Positions 21,666 to 32,356 of a stretch of DNA of 37,468 bases are shown piece by piece (position 1 is the stretch's first letter; each line of letters opens with the position of its first letter). The position numbers and the translations under genes were made by a program. The DNA comes from Actinomortierella ambigua (taxonomy: Eukaryota; Mortierellomycota; Mortierellomycetes; Mortierellales; Mortierellaceae), in assembly GCA_016098155.1 (NCBI GenBank), contig JAAAJB010000230.1:14189-51656 (forward strand), in the 5' to 3' direction. Below the pieces are notes generated by a model. That model was not told the DNA's origin. It ran no database searches and worked only from the letters and a program-made list of their open reading frames with translations.

Positions 21666-24600
21666 TCATGTCGACTTCTTCGGCGGTGCTAATACACTCC
21701 CTCCCTCGTCGACGATATAATTAAAGTATGGATGCTTCAATGCCTGTGCTGCCGTGATTCGTTCCGCCGGGTCATACGTGAGTAACTGAGACAACAGGTC
21801 CACAAGCGCTGCTGCAAAACCAAGCTGTTCCGACCGGTTCCCTGATGGTACAACATAATCCTAAAGAGTATGGAGAGGGGGGGGGACATGGAGAAACAGA
21901 AGAAAAGAAATAGCCGATGTTAGTCTAGGTTGAGTGTCGACACAGCCAAAGGTAAATCCAAAAGCCCCCCCTTCCCTTCTTTTTTTTTTTCAAAGGCCTT
22001 ACCCTGAGCTTCTTTAGTGCTTTGACGTATTTTCGACTGTTTCGCTTGGTCTCGTCATTAGGATAGTCCAATCGACCATTCAAAAAATATTTTTGGGATG
22101 ATTTGCTAAAAGAAGAAAAAAAAAAAAGGCACATCATGGAATTTATGTGAGAAACAGCCAAAACAGCAGAGTCATTCCCTTTTCCTCTTCTCCTCTCTTT
22201 TGGTTTCTCCCCAGGACAAAAAAAAAGTCAACTTACTGCGATGCACGAATAAGCTTGTCGGGGATAGGTCCAAGAACGGCCTCCATCATGGCCAAGTGCT
22301 CCAGATTGTCGTGGGTTTGGAAGAGAGCCTCGCCCGTCAAAAACTCGACCAATATGCAGCCAATGGACCAAATATCGCACGGGTAGGACCAGCCGAGCCC
22401 TAAAATAATCTCTGGCGCCCGGTAGTGCCGTGTCGAAACCACTGTCGAGTGATGCTCCTCCTGGAATGTCGCACTGCCAAAGTCAATCAACCGGATCTCT
22501 GGGTTGTACAAGATACGCCTTTGCTTGGAGGGTGATTTCTATAACAACAAGATGGTGATGCAAAACCAACACAAAAAAAAAGGGTAAGCACGAGTATTCT
22601 TCCTTAAATAGCGCGGCGGAATCAAATCTTGTTCCACTTTTGCAAGTTGTATACCTTGTAGTGAGTGATTTTGTATGATCCATCCGCAAGCAAAATGTTT
22701 TCTGGCTTCAAGTCGGTATGGATGAGGCGGAGGCGATGCAGGACTATTGGGGGTGGGGTGGAGGGTAGTTATGCAAGCGAGATGAGAAAAAATAAAGGAG
22801 TAAGATGAAATGAGGGTTTCATTAGCCGAAAGAAGTAATTGAACACAGAAAAGAAAAAGTCGATAATTTGCTCCGCATGCTGTGTTCATGGGAAAGAAGC
22901 ACAAAAGAGCCAATTTCTGTCATAAAATAGTCCACAAGAAAAGAAAGAATCGCCGCCATACGAAGGGGGAAGAGTCCTATTGTCCTTCTTGCTTTCCTTC
23001 CTTTCGTCCTTTCCTTGCCATCCTTCTTATCCTGAAAAAGACGAACAAAAATAAAAAAAAATATAAAAACTTACAGGCGACACTCGTCAAAAGCTGCTTG
23101 GCGAAATATTGGATCTGATTCGGTGGGAATGGGCAGAACGAGTTATCCTTGAGCCAGTCATAGATCGACTGTCCAAGAAGGTCAAAAACCATGCAGACAT
23201 GATTGCGGTGGTCGAACCACTCGTTGAGATGAAGACATTTGCTAAAAGGAGGAGGAAAATAGAAAAAGAAAGAAAGGACGTCTACTTGTTAGGACCTTTG
23301 TGTATCCAGACTAGAGTCCCGCATGCGCCAAGATGGGGGATAGAAGGAAGGAAAAGAAGAAAAAAAAAAAGGATTTCACGTACTAGATGTTCCTGGGATC
23401 GTGACGCTTGAGAGTATTCAGCACACGGGTCTCGATTTTGCTGGCATCACGGTATTTTTGGATGGCGCGAATGATCTTGATGGCACAGTATTTTCCTGTC
23501 TGACGGTCAAAGCATTCTACCACCTTGCCAAATGTGCCTTGTCCAAGCAGCCGAATGATTTTGTCTAGTTGTTCAATAAAGTAAGAAGAACCAAAAAGGA
23601 CGTTTTTTTTTTCCGCCCAAGAAAATGTGGACAAAAAAAAAAGGTCAATAACAAGCCTTTCATGATGATTGTCTCCCGTTCTGTCCTCCGTGTAACAAAA
23701 TGCGCAAAAATATAAACTTCTCCCACCCCTCCTTTCCTCCACTCTTTCAATGACGACACGGTTCCTGCTTCTACAGTGATGTTGTGTAAAATGCCCAGTA
23801 TCTTTTTTTTTTTTTTTGGTTGTTGTTGATCCCTTACATCGACCTGTCAAATCGTCATTGGGAACAACAATATAGTGGCCTTCTTTGTCATCCCATGGTG
23901 GTGGCGCAACGACGGGTGGCTAGATGAGATATAGTACATTTTTTGTAGACAAAACAAGAAGAATACCGTTCAGTGCAGAATTAGTAACCAAGACCCATGA
24001 ACATCCCGTCGTATCACAGGGAATATTGACAATGCGCAAAAACTAAAAAAAAAAAAAAAAAAAAACCAACAAAACACAAACACAAACAAAAACACAACAA
24101 CCCCCACCCCACCCCACCACACNNNNNNNNNNAAAAAAAAAAAAAGCACACACACACACACACATACACAGACACCCCCCCCCATTAAAAATAAGGCAAG
24201 CACTTACATCACGTGTCGACCCATTGCCCTGTTGTGACGGATGATGGGGCGGTGGCGGTGGCGGCAACGGTTGTGGTAGTGGTTGAGGTGGTGGGTAGTA
24301 CTGGGTGGCGTGCATCCCGACAGACATGACAGGCTCCATCACATTTGGTTTTCTGCGCTTTTTGGTCGGTGGTATATTGTTGACGCCACCACCACCGCCG
24401 CCGCTCCCTTGAGAGTAGATATCGTTTGCGGCGAGATGTGGATGGCTGGCGGCGGATGTTGCATAGGTAGGAGTTGGATAGTCATATGTAAGATCAACCG
24501 GGTGGTGGTGGTGGTGGCCCATGTGCATCGACGACCCATTGGACGATGATACAGGGCCATGGGAGAGCCCTATCGATGACTGTCGTTTGTTGGGACGTCT

Positions 24601-25041
24601 TGCGGAGGAGGAGGAGGATGATGATGATGATGGCGCTGCTATTGTTGTTGTTGTTGTTGTTGTTGTTCCCGTCGTTGCCGTCGGTGCTCCTATGGAACGG
24701 TCCGCGTGGCCGCCCAAGGGTGTCGGGAGATAGTGGTTTGAGATAAGTTGGATGGAATTGAGTTGATGCCCGTTGTTGGAATGGCGAGCCGGCGATGAGG
24801 TGATGTAATGATGTGGTGGCAAGGCTGGATGATGGTTGTTCATACGAAGGGGCGATCCATGGAGGAGGCGTGCGGCGGCCGAGGAAGGCACCTGTTGGGC
24901 CGATGGTGGAGGGGTGTCGTCGTCAATGACAATCACCTCTTGCGGATGCCCATTCTTGTAGAACTCTGCCCAGTTGGTCGGCTTTTTCCCTGATCGAGAG
25001 GAGCCGGCGGACGAGGAGGTGCTTGTACTTGTCATGGTCAT
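21666..25041 (-). CDS. LAMMER/CLK-family dual-specificity protein kinase
   Basis: Eight exons on the minus strand (25041-24208, 23919-23838, 23564-23384, 23241-23075, 22743-22655, 22538-22237, 22105-22003, 21860-21666) keep phase and give 650 residues. Residues 1-280 are disordered, rich in Ser/Thr/His/Pro, with a basic KKRRK nuclear-signal-like motif. The kinase domain spans about 306-638: Gly loop GQGTFGKV (313-320), catalytic Lys K335 in [24 protein letters not shown], catalytic loop HTDLKPEN (430-437) with the Thr typical of CLK/LAMMER kinases, DFGSA (470-474), HYRAPE, and signature [11 protein letters not shown] (531-541). The family (yeast Kns1, fission yeast Lkh1, animal CLK) phosphorylates Arg-Ser proteins and regulates splicing, flocculation and stress responses. 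Intron 1 carries the assembly gap. The insert KSPSKQRR between the catalytic loop and the DFG motif is usual for CLK kinases. Confidence 0.93.
24123..24132. other. assembly gap (10 N)
   Basis: Ten Ns within intron 1 of the kinase gene, flanked by A-rich/CACCCC sequence on one side and an A13 run plus CACACA repeat on the other. Both sides read as near-copies in style, so the true length may differ. It does not affect coding exons. Confidence 0.95.
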
Positions 25042-25067
25042 ATCTCCTCTATGTCGCTGTTGTTGTC

Positions 25068-25097
25068 GTGGTGGTGGTGGTGGTGGTGGTGGTGGTT
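25068..25097. repeat. (GGT)n trinucleotide repeat
   Basis: About ten GGT units in a row in the kinase 5' leader, a few tens of bases upstream of its start codon. It is not translated in this gene model. Confidence 0.7.
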
Positions 25098-26327
25098 GCA
25101 GCCAGTGTTGTTGTCGGGTTTGTCACTTTTTTTTTTTTTTTCCTACAGAGCTGGGCGCGTTGCTTGGTTCTTCTTCCGGGGGAGGGAAGAGAGGTGAAGA
25201 GCGCGGCAGGACTGGGCCGACAGAGGATTGCTGTGGTGTGCTGCTTGTATAGATAGGGGTGGGGTGGGGTGAGTGAGAGCAAGTACGACAACAAGAAGGG
25301 AAAGACAGAAGAAGAAGAAGAAAAGATGAACAACAACCCAAAGGGAGAAAGAAGGAGCGAGCGGAGAGGAGCTGAGAGATTGAAGACGAAGCAGGATGAG
25401 GATGGAAAAAGAGAGTGAGAGATATAGAGGAGGGGGGGGGCCTGGTAATACAAAAAAAAACGAATACTGCGATCGAGTGTATGTGGGCTGGTCTTGACGA
25501 CGACAACGACGGCGACAAGAGCATAGGCCTGTCACTTTTTTTTTTTTTTTTCTTTTCTTCCTTTTCTTCTCTTTCTTCACTTGTGCTCTTGACAAGACAC
25601 GGTGCGACGGGGTCGTTGTGCCAGGCTAGAGGAAGAAGAGGAGGTGGAAGCAAAGGAGGCAAGAAGAAGAGGAAGAAGAGGAAGAAGAAGAAGCAGGAAG
25701 GCTCGCAAGTGGACCGCTGGGGGGGACTGGTGTTGGAACAGAGTGCTGCACCAAAAAAGATGAACCTCTCTCTCTCTCTCTCTTCTCTCTCTCAAACACA
25801 CAGACACTCGCTTTCTCTCTACTCTCTAAACTGTTTGGGAAACAAAGAAGGTAAGACCCGTACGGAAACAACTCGATGGAGAGGGTCTGCTATTCCCGGA
25901 TGCGATAACGACAAGAAGAAGAAGAGTAGGAGAGATGGGCGGGGTGTGGTTGTCGTCTGTAAAGGAAGAGATGGAGAACAAACGGCCAATCTGCAGCCTG
26001 GTGGTGGGTGAGAAGGGGGGGGGGTGAGGATGGCTCCTCTGTTCTACTACGATGTTGTTGTCAAATAGAGGAGAGAGAGAAGAGAGAGAAGAGAGAGAGA
26101 CAGAGACAGAGAGAAAGAGCTCCTCTCTCTTGCTCGTTGTGGCTATCTAGAGTCAGTGAGGGCACACTCAGCGTGCAACACCCAAACAAGAGAGATGGGG
26201 GGCTATCTGGGGATGGGGGAAGGGGCGTCTTTTTTGGCTGGTTGGCAACAACCACAGGTTGTTTGGTGAGTGGGAAGCAGCAAACTTGGATGCAGTCAGG
26301 TCCTGCTTTGAGAGAGAGAGAGAGATG

Positions 26328-26358
<31 letters not shown>

Positions 26359-26590
26359 CAAGAGACAAGAGCATGAGCATGGGTGTAGGAACACGTCCTT
26401 TGTGTATTATGAGACCAATCTTCTCATGGCACTCTTTTGCTGTGAAGGAAAGAAAAACACTGCAGCCTCTTGAAGGGAGTGGGAGTCGACATGCAACAAG
26501 CTGCTGCACACTATCCCCATGCACCTGGTAGACAGGGTTTATACGTGCGTGCAGGCACAGTGTCGATAGGATAAAGACCCACTTTATCGC

Positions 26591-26616
26591 ACTCACTCAC
26601 TCACTCACTCACTCAC
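26591..26616. repeat. (ACTC)n tetranucleotide repeat
   Basis: Six and a half perfect ACTC units upstream of the mS38 gene. Confidence 0.75.
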
Positions 26617-26987
26617 ACCTTACTCCATTCTCCCCTTTAACATCCATTCCCCTACTCTATGAGAGTATGCAATAGGTAATAGGATGATGGCATTCTATCT
26701 TGGCATGGTCTCTTCAGTATGCATAGAAGCGCTGTCGGTAGGTTCACACATTTACACAGAAACAGCGTCATGAATAATACGGTGACCTCATTGAGGCGTG
26801 GTTTGTGCTGGGTGTGGGTCCGACAAGGCGGCCCCCCCGATGGCCCGTCCTAACAGTGTGTGTGTGTTGCCATAAACAGTGCCCCCCTCAAACACATATA
26901 CACACACAAACTTTCTCTCTCTCTCTCACACTCTCTCCATTACCCCTCCCTCCCCCCTTCTTTCCCTTCCTCTCCCTCAAAAAAACA

Positions 26988-28158
26988 ATGCAGGCTTTCA
27001 CTGCATTGAGGTGCCAGGCTTCGCGCTCGGCCGCCAAGTTGGCTCACCACGCCCACCCCAAGCGCACCGCCTTGCGTGCCCTGGGCTCCACCCGCTCCTT
27101 CCAGTCGTCGTCGTCCTCAAGTCGCAACAACGACAACAACAACACAAACAACAACAGCGACAATGCCCTGTCGCCAATCGACTTGTCCCTCAACTCGGAC
27201 CTGCCCCTGATGCATTCCACCCTCGAGCTGCACCGGGTTGATCTGGCACATGGCAATTTCTTTGCCCTCCACCGCCCCTTGCTCGGCATCACCAACGGAC
27301 CCATGTTTGCCCAGCAGTCCATGGCTTCCGAGGAGGACTTTGAAGGTAACCATTATTTTCTAACCAGCATTCCTTCCTTCCTTCCTTCCTTCCTTTGCCC
27401 ATTCAATTCTTGGATGCCGTCCCTCCTCTATCTCTTTCCTCTTTTCTCCGCATACTCGCCTTGTTGTCCTCGGGAAGGGACGACGCAAAGGGGAAAAGAA
27501 ATAAGAATAGATTTCTCTCTCTGAACTCGTTCCTACCTACCCTCTGACAAAGGAAGGAAGGGGTGCACATGACATGATAAGGCAATTAATGTGTCAGATG
27601 TGGGGTGGTGCTGTGGCTCTTGGCTCTTTTTCTGCCATCCCCTTTTTTATGTTCGTTCTTCAATCGTCTCCCTCGTTTCCCGTCACCTTCATGCTAGTTG
27701 TGCAGAAATACCATGGTTGCTGAACAATACAATTGACCCGCTTCTTTTTTTTTTCTCGGTTGTTGCGCTTCCCCCGTACCGTTTTAGATCCTGTGGAAGA
27801 CCTCACCAACTACTTTGCCACCCTTCGCCCGTTCTCGCCACCAGAGTCCACGTCGACAACCCCTGTCGCAACAGCAACGGCAGCAGCCTGGGCATCTATG
27901 CCCCAGACCATCCCGGATGCGGATCAGGCTGTCCAGGACTTTTTGAGCCAGGCCGAGTGGTACCAGCTCAAGTCAATCGATGGCGCACAGAACAGTGTCT
28001 CCGAGTCAATTGCTTCGATCCTGGACCCTCAGTTGGACGAGGACAACACGATGCAGATGACGAGTGTGATGCGCAAGAGGCGGATCAAGATGAAGAAGCA
28101 CAAGTACAAGAAGCTGCGAAAGAGAACTCGTGCCCTCCGCAAGAAGCTCGGCAAGTAA
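26988..28158 (+). CDS. COX24: mitochondrial small ribosomal subunit protein mS38 (Cox24/AURKAIP1 family)
   Basis: Two exons (26988-27345 and 27788-28158) join in phase to 242 residues. The N-terminus (MQAFTALRCQASRSAAKLAH) is basic and acid-free, a mitochondrial presequence. A Ser/Asn low-complexity stretch covers about residues 39-57. The last 33 residues are extremely basic: MRKRRIKMKKHKYKKLRKR followed by TRALRKKLGK. This is the diagnostic C-terminal domain of mS38 (yeast Cox24/Qri5, human AURKAIP1), which binds 12S-type rRNA near the decoding region of the small mitoribosomal subunit and in yeast also affects COX1 mRNA expression. The middle part is variable in the family. The frame is open upstream of 26988, but that part is CT-repeat leader. 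The 442-nt intron is longer than most here. Confidence 0.9.
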
Positions 28159-28666
28159 AGAAAACACATGGCGACCCAATGGTAGGACAGGGGATCTGTC
28201 ACCCTTCCCGTCTCTTTGCATTCCGGCGCAGTTCTCGTCGTGGCTGAGCAGGCATGACTTGAGCGAATAGTGTATATTGAAAGAAGAAAAAAAAAAGAAT
28301 AGAAACAAACCCCCCCTCAAAAAAGAAAAGAAGAAGCAAAAAAGTCAGGCCATCATAGACCAACGATAAATCAACCCCCAAAAAAAGGACTCTGTATCTG
28401 ACAGCAGAGTCGCCACCTTCCATAGACATGTATAAAAGAAAAGAGTAATTCTGCTTTTTTCCTCCTTTACGTTGCTGAATTGAACAGGACACTTTGTGGG
28501 AGTGAGAGTCACGTGCATTGACCCGACCCAATAATTGCTTTCATTTTTTATACACACACATTCTTCTGCCTCCCTTTACATTTATTGTACTCCTCCCAAC
28601 CCCATCCTAGCACGCCCATTTTTTTTACGCATATCCCTCCCTTTCGCTTACACAGCAGGATCCGAT
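28159..28666. other. intergenic region between mS38 and the next + gene
   Basis: A-rich 3' flank with several A8-A10 runs, then a mixed stretch and a C/T-rich leader before 28667. No gene or RNA is recognised. Confidence 0.45.
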
Positions 28667-30690
28667 ATGAGTGGGCACCCCATGTCCCTGCGGCTCCTCA
28701 ACTCGAGCGCTTTCAACGATGCCTTCCTCGGCCACACACCTTACTACCTCGCCCACCATCACCCTTCGCCACCTGTCGACGCTACCAGACCGTTTGCTCG
28801 AAAGCAGCCGTCTCCAAAGAGACTGTTCAACTCTTGCATGCAGGCCAAGGCTGCCCTTGCTCGAGCTCATGGCCCTGCATTCCACCTGCATCCCCAGTCC
28901 AAGCAGAGAGACGACTTGACCTGGGCACTAGCCAACAGCGACAAACCAAGGACTCAAATGGTATTGAGTTGGGAGGAATGAGATTCCATTGTGGCAATTG
29001 TCTTCATGCAGACGAACATTGAAAGAGGTGGAAGAATTAACACCTGTTTCTCTCGTTTCTTCTCTCCCCTCCACCGTTCCCATATTGCCCTTGCACAACT
29101 TGGTCACACCCTTTTTTTTTTTCTTTTCATAAAACGAATCCCAACCTTGTACAGTTGGTACAACCCTCACTGGCCGTTACACGATCCTCCCAAGCAAACT
29201 GTCGTTACCAACGGTCGCTTTTGAGCAAGCAACAACTACAACAGAAAAGATGCCAACGCCAGCAATCGCTCGTTGCCAGCGCCCTCTCCCCCTCATTTTC
29301 TCCGCTCGACGTTGGTCTCTTGCTCCACCACAGTCGTCCTTCTCCACTTCTAAGCCGCCATCATCTCCCACCACAGGAATGGAGCTCCGTCAAGACTAGG
29401 CGAAAGAAGTGCCCTCATCGTCTTCGCCGGTTTTTCTTGGCAGCAGCCGCACAGCACGAAGAAGAGGCGACGACTTTACTTTGGCAGCAACAACATCAAC
29501 AACATCAACATCAGCAGGAACCCAGCAACCTCTCCTCAATGCCAACGCCAACCTCGTTCTCACACAATGGCCTTGTGTGGCGGCCGACCAGGCCCGTCTT
29601 ATCCGTGGAAGATACCGCGGTCTTCATCGCTCCCACGACTCCATTTTCAGCCAATGGCAGTCAACAATCGCCGTCTTCGCCTTCGGCGACTGCTGTTGGT
29701 CAACAACACCTGAGCTTTGAGACAAGTACTTCTGCCACCACCAGTGCCTTGCCGTCGTTATCGTCTTCCTTGTCGTCTTCCCTGTCGTCGTTGTCAGACA
29801 CTGACACTGCGGCCTCAAACATACATACTGCCGCAGCCGTGCCACGCCCTAGTACACCGTTTACAATCAGGATGAACGAGCCGTTTCACCCGTTGCAGAC
29901 CATCTCGCCTATTGGTGGCGTCGAGGAGAATGTGGAACAGGAGGCTGCTGCTGTTGATGGAGATGAAGATGGAGATCGCGATCGCGACGAAGAAGGCGAC
30001 GACGACGAGGAGGAAGAAGAAGAAGAAGAGGACGACGATGAGGAGGATGATGGGATTGAGATTGAAGTCAACTCGAGTAGCCGAAGCAGTATCAGCAGCG
30101 CCTATTCTCTCTCGCCCCTGATGGACGATATGCACTCACCCCACGACAGCGATCATTTCAGCGACGAGGTCGTCGACGAAGCCAATTTGGCCCAATTGGA
30201 ACAAATGAAACAAGAAGGTTTCCGCGAGCTGGCCTTGCATACCCAACAGCACAGTGATGTGTTTATCGCAAAGATGGTCTACTGGGAGAGCCTGAGCCCA
30301 GAGGAGAAGGCCCTTTGGCTGGCTTCACAGCAGGAGCAAGAACAACAACATTATCAACAACAACACCAACAACAACAACAGCAGCATCAGCAGCAACGGT
30401 CCTATCCAACAGGCGATCTGTCAGTCCAGGAGCACCAGCGCATTGCGCATTGCGATATGGATGAACTCGTGGCGGCGTTAGAGTGCCGTGCGACGGTCAA
30501 GGATTATTCGGCGTTGCTGGTGTATGAGAAGCGGCGTCTGGCTGCTGCTGCTGCTGCTACGTCGTCCTCGCCCGCTTCTTATGGTGCTTTCCAATCTTTC
30601 AAGTCGCTGAACGAGCCAACCATGTCCAACGGTTCTTCGTCCACGTCGGCATCGCCCACCTCCGAAGACACTTGCTCGATGGAGTTTTAA
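28667..30690 (+). CDS. disordered acidic and Gln-rich protein, function unknown
   Basis: Two exons (28667-28960 and 29155-30690) join in phase 0 to about 609 residues. The first exon starts MSGHPMSLRLLNSSAFNDAF. The protein is mostly low complexity: His/Gln repeats near residue 200, Ser-rich stretches, a long acidic run (more than 20 Asp/Glu around residues 375-398), and poly-Gln near residue 500. The most protein-like segment lies between the acidic and Gln runs (VDEANLAQLEQMKQEGFREL ... FIAKMVYWESLSPEEKALWL) and looks helical. There is no signal peptide or membrane span. The composition resembles nuclear regulators, but no DNA-binding domain is visible, so that is only inference. The first part of exon 2 (about 29155-29400) reads poorly as protein, so its 5' border or an extra intron is uncertain. 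Confidence 0.6.
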
Positions 30691-31094
30691 GGGCTCGGCA
30701 CCTGTCTCTTTGTTTTCCCTTCTTATTTACGAGGGGAGGAGAGCGAGAAGAGGAAGGCTCACCTCTCACTTTCACATTGTAACATTCATTTTTCTGTGTA
30801 CACCATATGTTTTCCCCACTCTCTACTCAAATAAACGCCTGTAAAATAGACATGTGGATTGTGGGTCAGGAGGGGGGGGGAATTTGAGAGGTACAACTTC
30901 AAACTTACGTGACACACAGTTGCAAAAAAGGAACGGTCAAAAGTTTACGATGCCGTAAGATGGTCTTGCATTGACAGTTTTCTTGTTTCACTGTCAAAAG
31001 GGAAGGGCCCGAGTCTACATTTTTTTCTTTCTTTTTTACCTTCCTTTCTCTCCGTCCTACTCGCACACAACCAACGAAAAAGCACAGCAACGAA
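30691..31094. promoter_or_regulatory. intergenic region, promoter of lectin-like gene
   Basis: The first 150 bases are the 3' UTR of the upstream gene. A G9 run lies near 30872, and a T/C-rich leader with CTTTCTTTTTTACC lies before the ATG at 31095. No gene is supported. Confidence 0.45.
30830..30835 (+). terminator. poly(A) signal AATAAA
   Basis: AATAAA 140 bases after the stop codon of the disordered acidic protein. Confidence 0.6.
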
Positions 31095-31957
31095 ATGCGG
31101 TCTTCATTCTTTACCTCGGTACTTGTGATGGTGGCGGTGCTGCATCAGCACGCGACCTCGGTCGCCATGGTAGATGCCGGCCAGGTCATGTCGCACCTCA
31201 TTCCAGGCCGCCAAGCCAGCGAGGGCCGCCACCCACCACCGGTCTCGCACCTCGACTGGAACTCTCAAGTCGCGACAGGGTTCAGCCAGCGACCTCTACA
31301 CAACCACCCTGCTCCTCCACCACCTTCAGGACAAGCAGCACATCCATCGCCACCTGTCGTTGACCTCCAGCAGCAGCCTTCCTCTTCTTCATCATCGTCC
31401 AACCGCGGCGAGGTCGACTGCCCGACCAACGATCGGGTCTACCTACCCGACATGCAATCGTTCCTGATCCGCACACGCATGTCGTACGCGGACGCGATGG
31501 CCGTCTGTCGCGCCTGTGGGTCCGAGCTGGTCCTCGTCGATGGGTCCAACGTCGACCGCCTGCGCGAAAGCTTCCAGAGTCTGGGTGGCTTGTATTCTGG
31601 GCAACGGTTCTGGATCAAGAGCTGGTTTGGACAACGTGTTGCTACGTCTGTGTGTCCCGCCGTCGAAATCGATCCGTTGATGGATAGCCGGCTGACTCGT
31701 AAGGACCTTTTTTCCCTTCCCGCACACACACACACACACACACCACTCCACCCCACTTCTTCCTTCCTACCTACCCATCTCTCCCTCCCCCAACCTCCAC
31801 TCCGTCCAACTTTCCCTGTTTTCCTGTATGATGTATCCCCCCCCCCCCTTTTTTAGACTTTTGGACTTTTGGGAAAACTGACATCATGTTGCCTTTTCCC
31901 TTATTTTTAGCGGTCGAGGAGAATTGTCAAGCGCTTCTTTACCCCCTCTGCTATTAG
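31095..31957 (+). CDS. secreted protein with C-type lectin-like domain
   Basis: Two exons (31095-31698, 31911-31957) join in phase to 216 residues. Residues 1-24 form a signal peptide (hydrophobic core TSVLVMVAVL). Residues 25-105 are a Pro/Ser/His-rich linker. From C109 to the C-terminus the order of elements fits a C-type lectin-like fold: helix SYADAMAVCRACG, strand ELVLVDGSN, helix VDRLRESFQSLGG, then RFWIKSWFG, a Cys at 187, and a close with C207 and C215 (NCQALLYPLCY). In the fold the first-helix Cys pairs with the last one and the two inner Cys pair together; here C138/C141 with C215 and C187 with C207 are candidates. No EPN/QPD sugar-binding motif is visible, so carbohydrate binding is not shown. 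Identity rests on pattern only. The small last exon supplies the final two cysteines. Confidence 0.65.
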
Positions 31958-31974
31958 AACAATCATGTAGCAGC

Positions 31975-31980
31975 TTTATT
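31975..31980 (-). terminator. poly(A) signal AATAAA for the GATA gene
   Basis: TTTATT on the + strand reads AATAAA on the minus strand, 377 bases after the GATA stop codon and only 18 bases beyond the lectin-like stop. Confidence 0.4.
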
Positions 31981-32293
31981 TTCATGTTTGATCTTTGGGG
32001 GACAAAACAAAAAAAAAGGAAGGAGGGAGGCTTGCCCACAGTTGGTGCCTCACATAAAAAAAAGTCAATGTTATACCGGTGTGTTATTTCTTAAAGTAAT
32101 TTGGCTGGAATTGATGCTGCATGTTCAGATGTCCTGTCATGGAAAAAGTATGGGGAAAGGAGAGCGGGTCTCCTTACCAGAAGACCTGGGATGGGGGGTG
32201 CTATAAACAAAAATATGGCTGCAATGGCTGCCAGTGATGATCTCGAGCGAGAAACATGTGGGGTTGCCAAAGACTACGCCTATAGAGAGCTGA

Positions 32294-32303
32294 AATAAAT
32301 AAA
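32294..32303 (+). terminator. double poly(A) signal AATAAATAAA
   Basis: Two overlapping AATAAA signals 337 bases after the lectin-like stop codon and just short of the GATA stop on the other strand. Confidence 0.4.
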
Positions 32304-32356
32304 AACAAAAACAAAAACATAGAATGAGCACGATACAGAGGCGAAGGGGGGGGGGG

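Larger units (their letters stand above)
25042..26987. promoter_or_regulatory. purine/pyrimidine-rich region between divergent kinase and mS38 genes
   Basis: This 1.9 kb gap holds the promoters and leaders of the kinase (-) and mS38 (+). It is mostly low complexity: GGT repeats, GAAGAAGAA, GAGAGA blocks (25620-25700, 26070-26120, 26310-26360), an ACTC tetranucleotide repeat, and near mS38 a C/T-rich leader with CTCTCTCT. Open frames here translate only to Arg/Glu/Lys/Ser runs and are rejected. Confidence 0.5.
31958..32356. other. convergent intergenic region
   Basis: This 399-base gap separates the stop codons of the lectin-like (+) and GATA (-) genes. Poly(A) signals for each strand lie close to the opposite gene's stop codon. 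A G10 run borders the GATA stop. No gene is supported. Confidence 0.5.

Noticed and set aside
24043..24207. Continuation of kinase exon 1 through the N gap
   Set aside because: The frame reads Cys/Val/Phe runs from CA and A repeats. A good donor at 24207 ends the exon before it.
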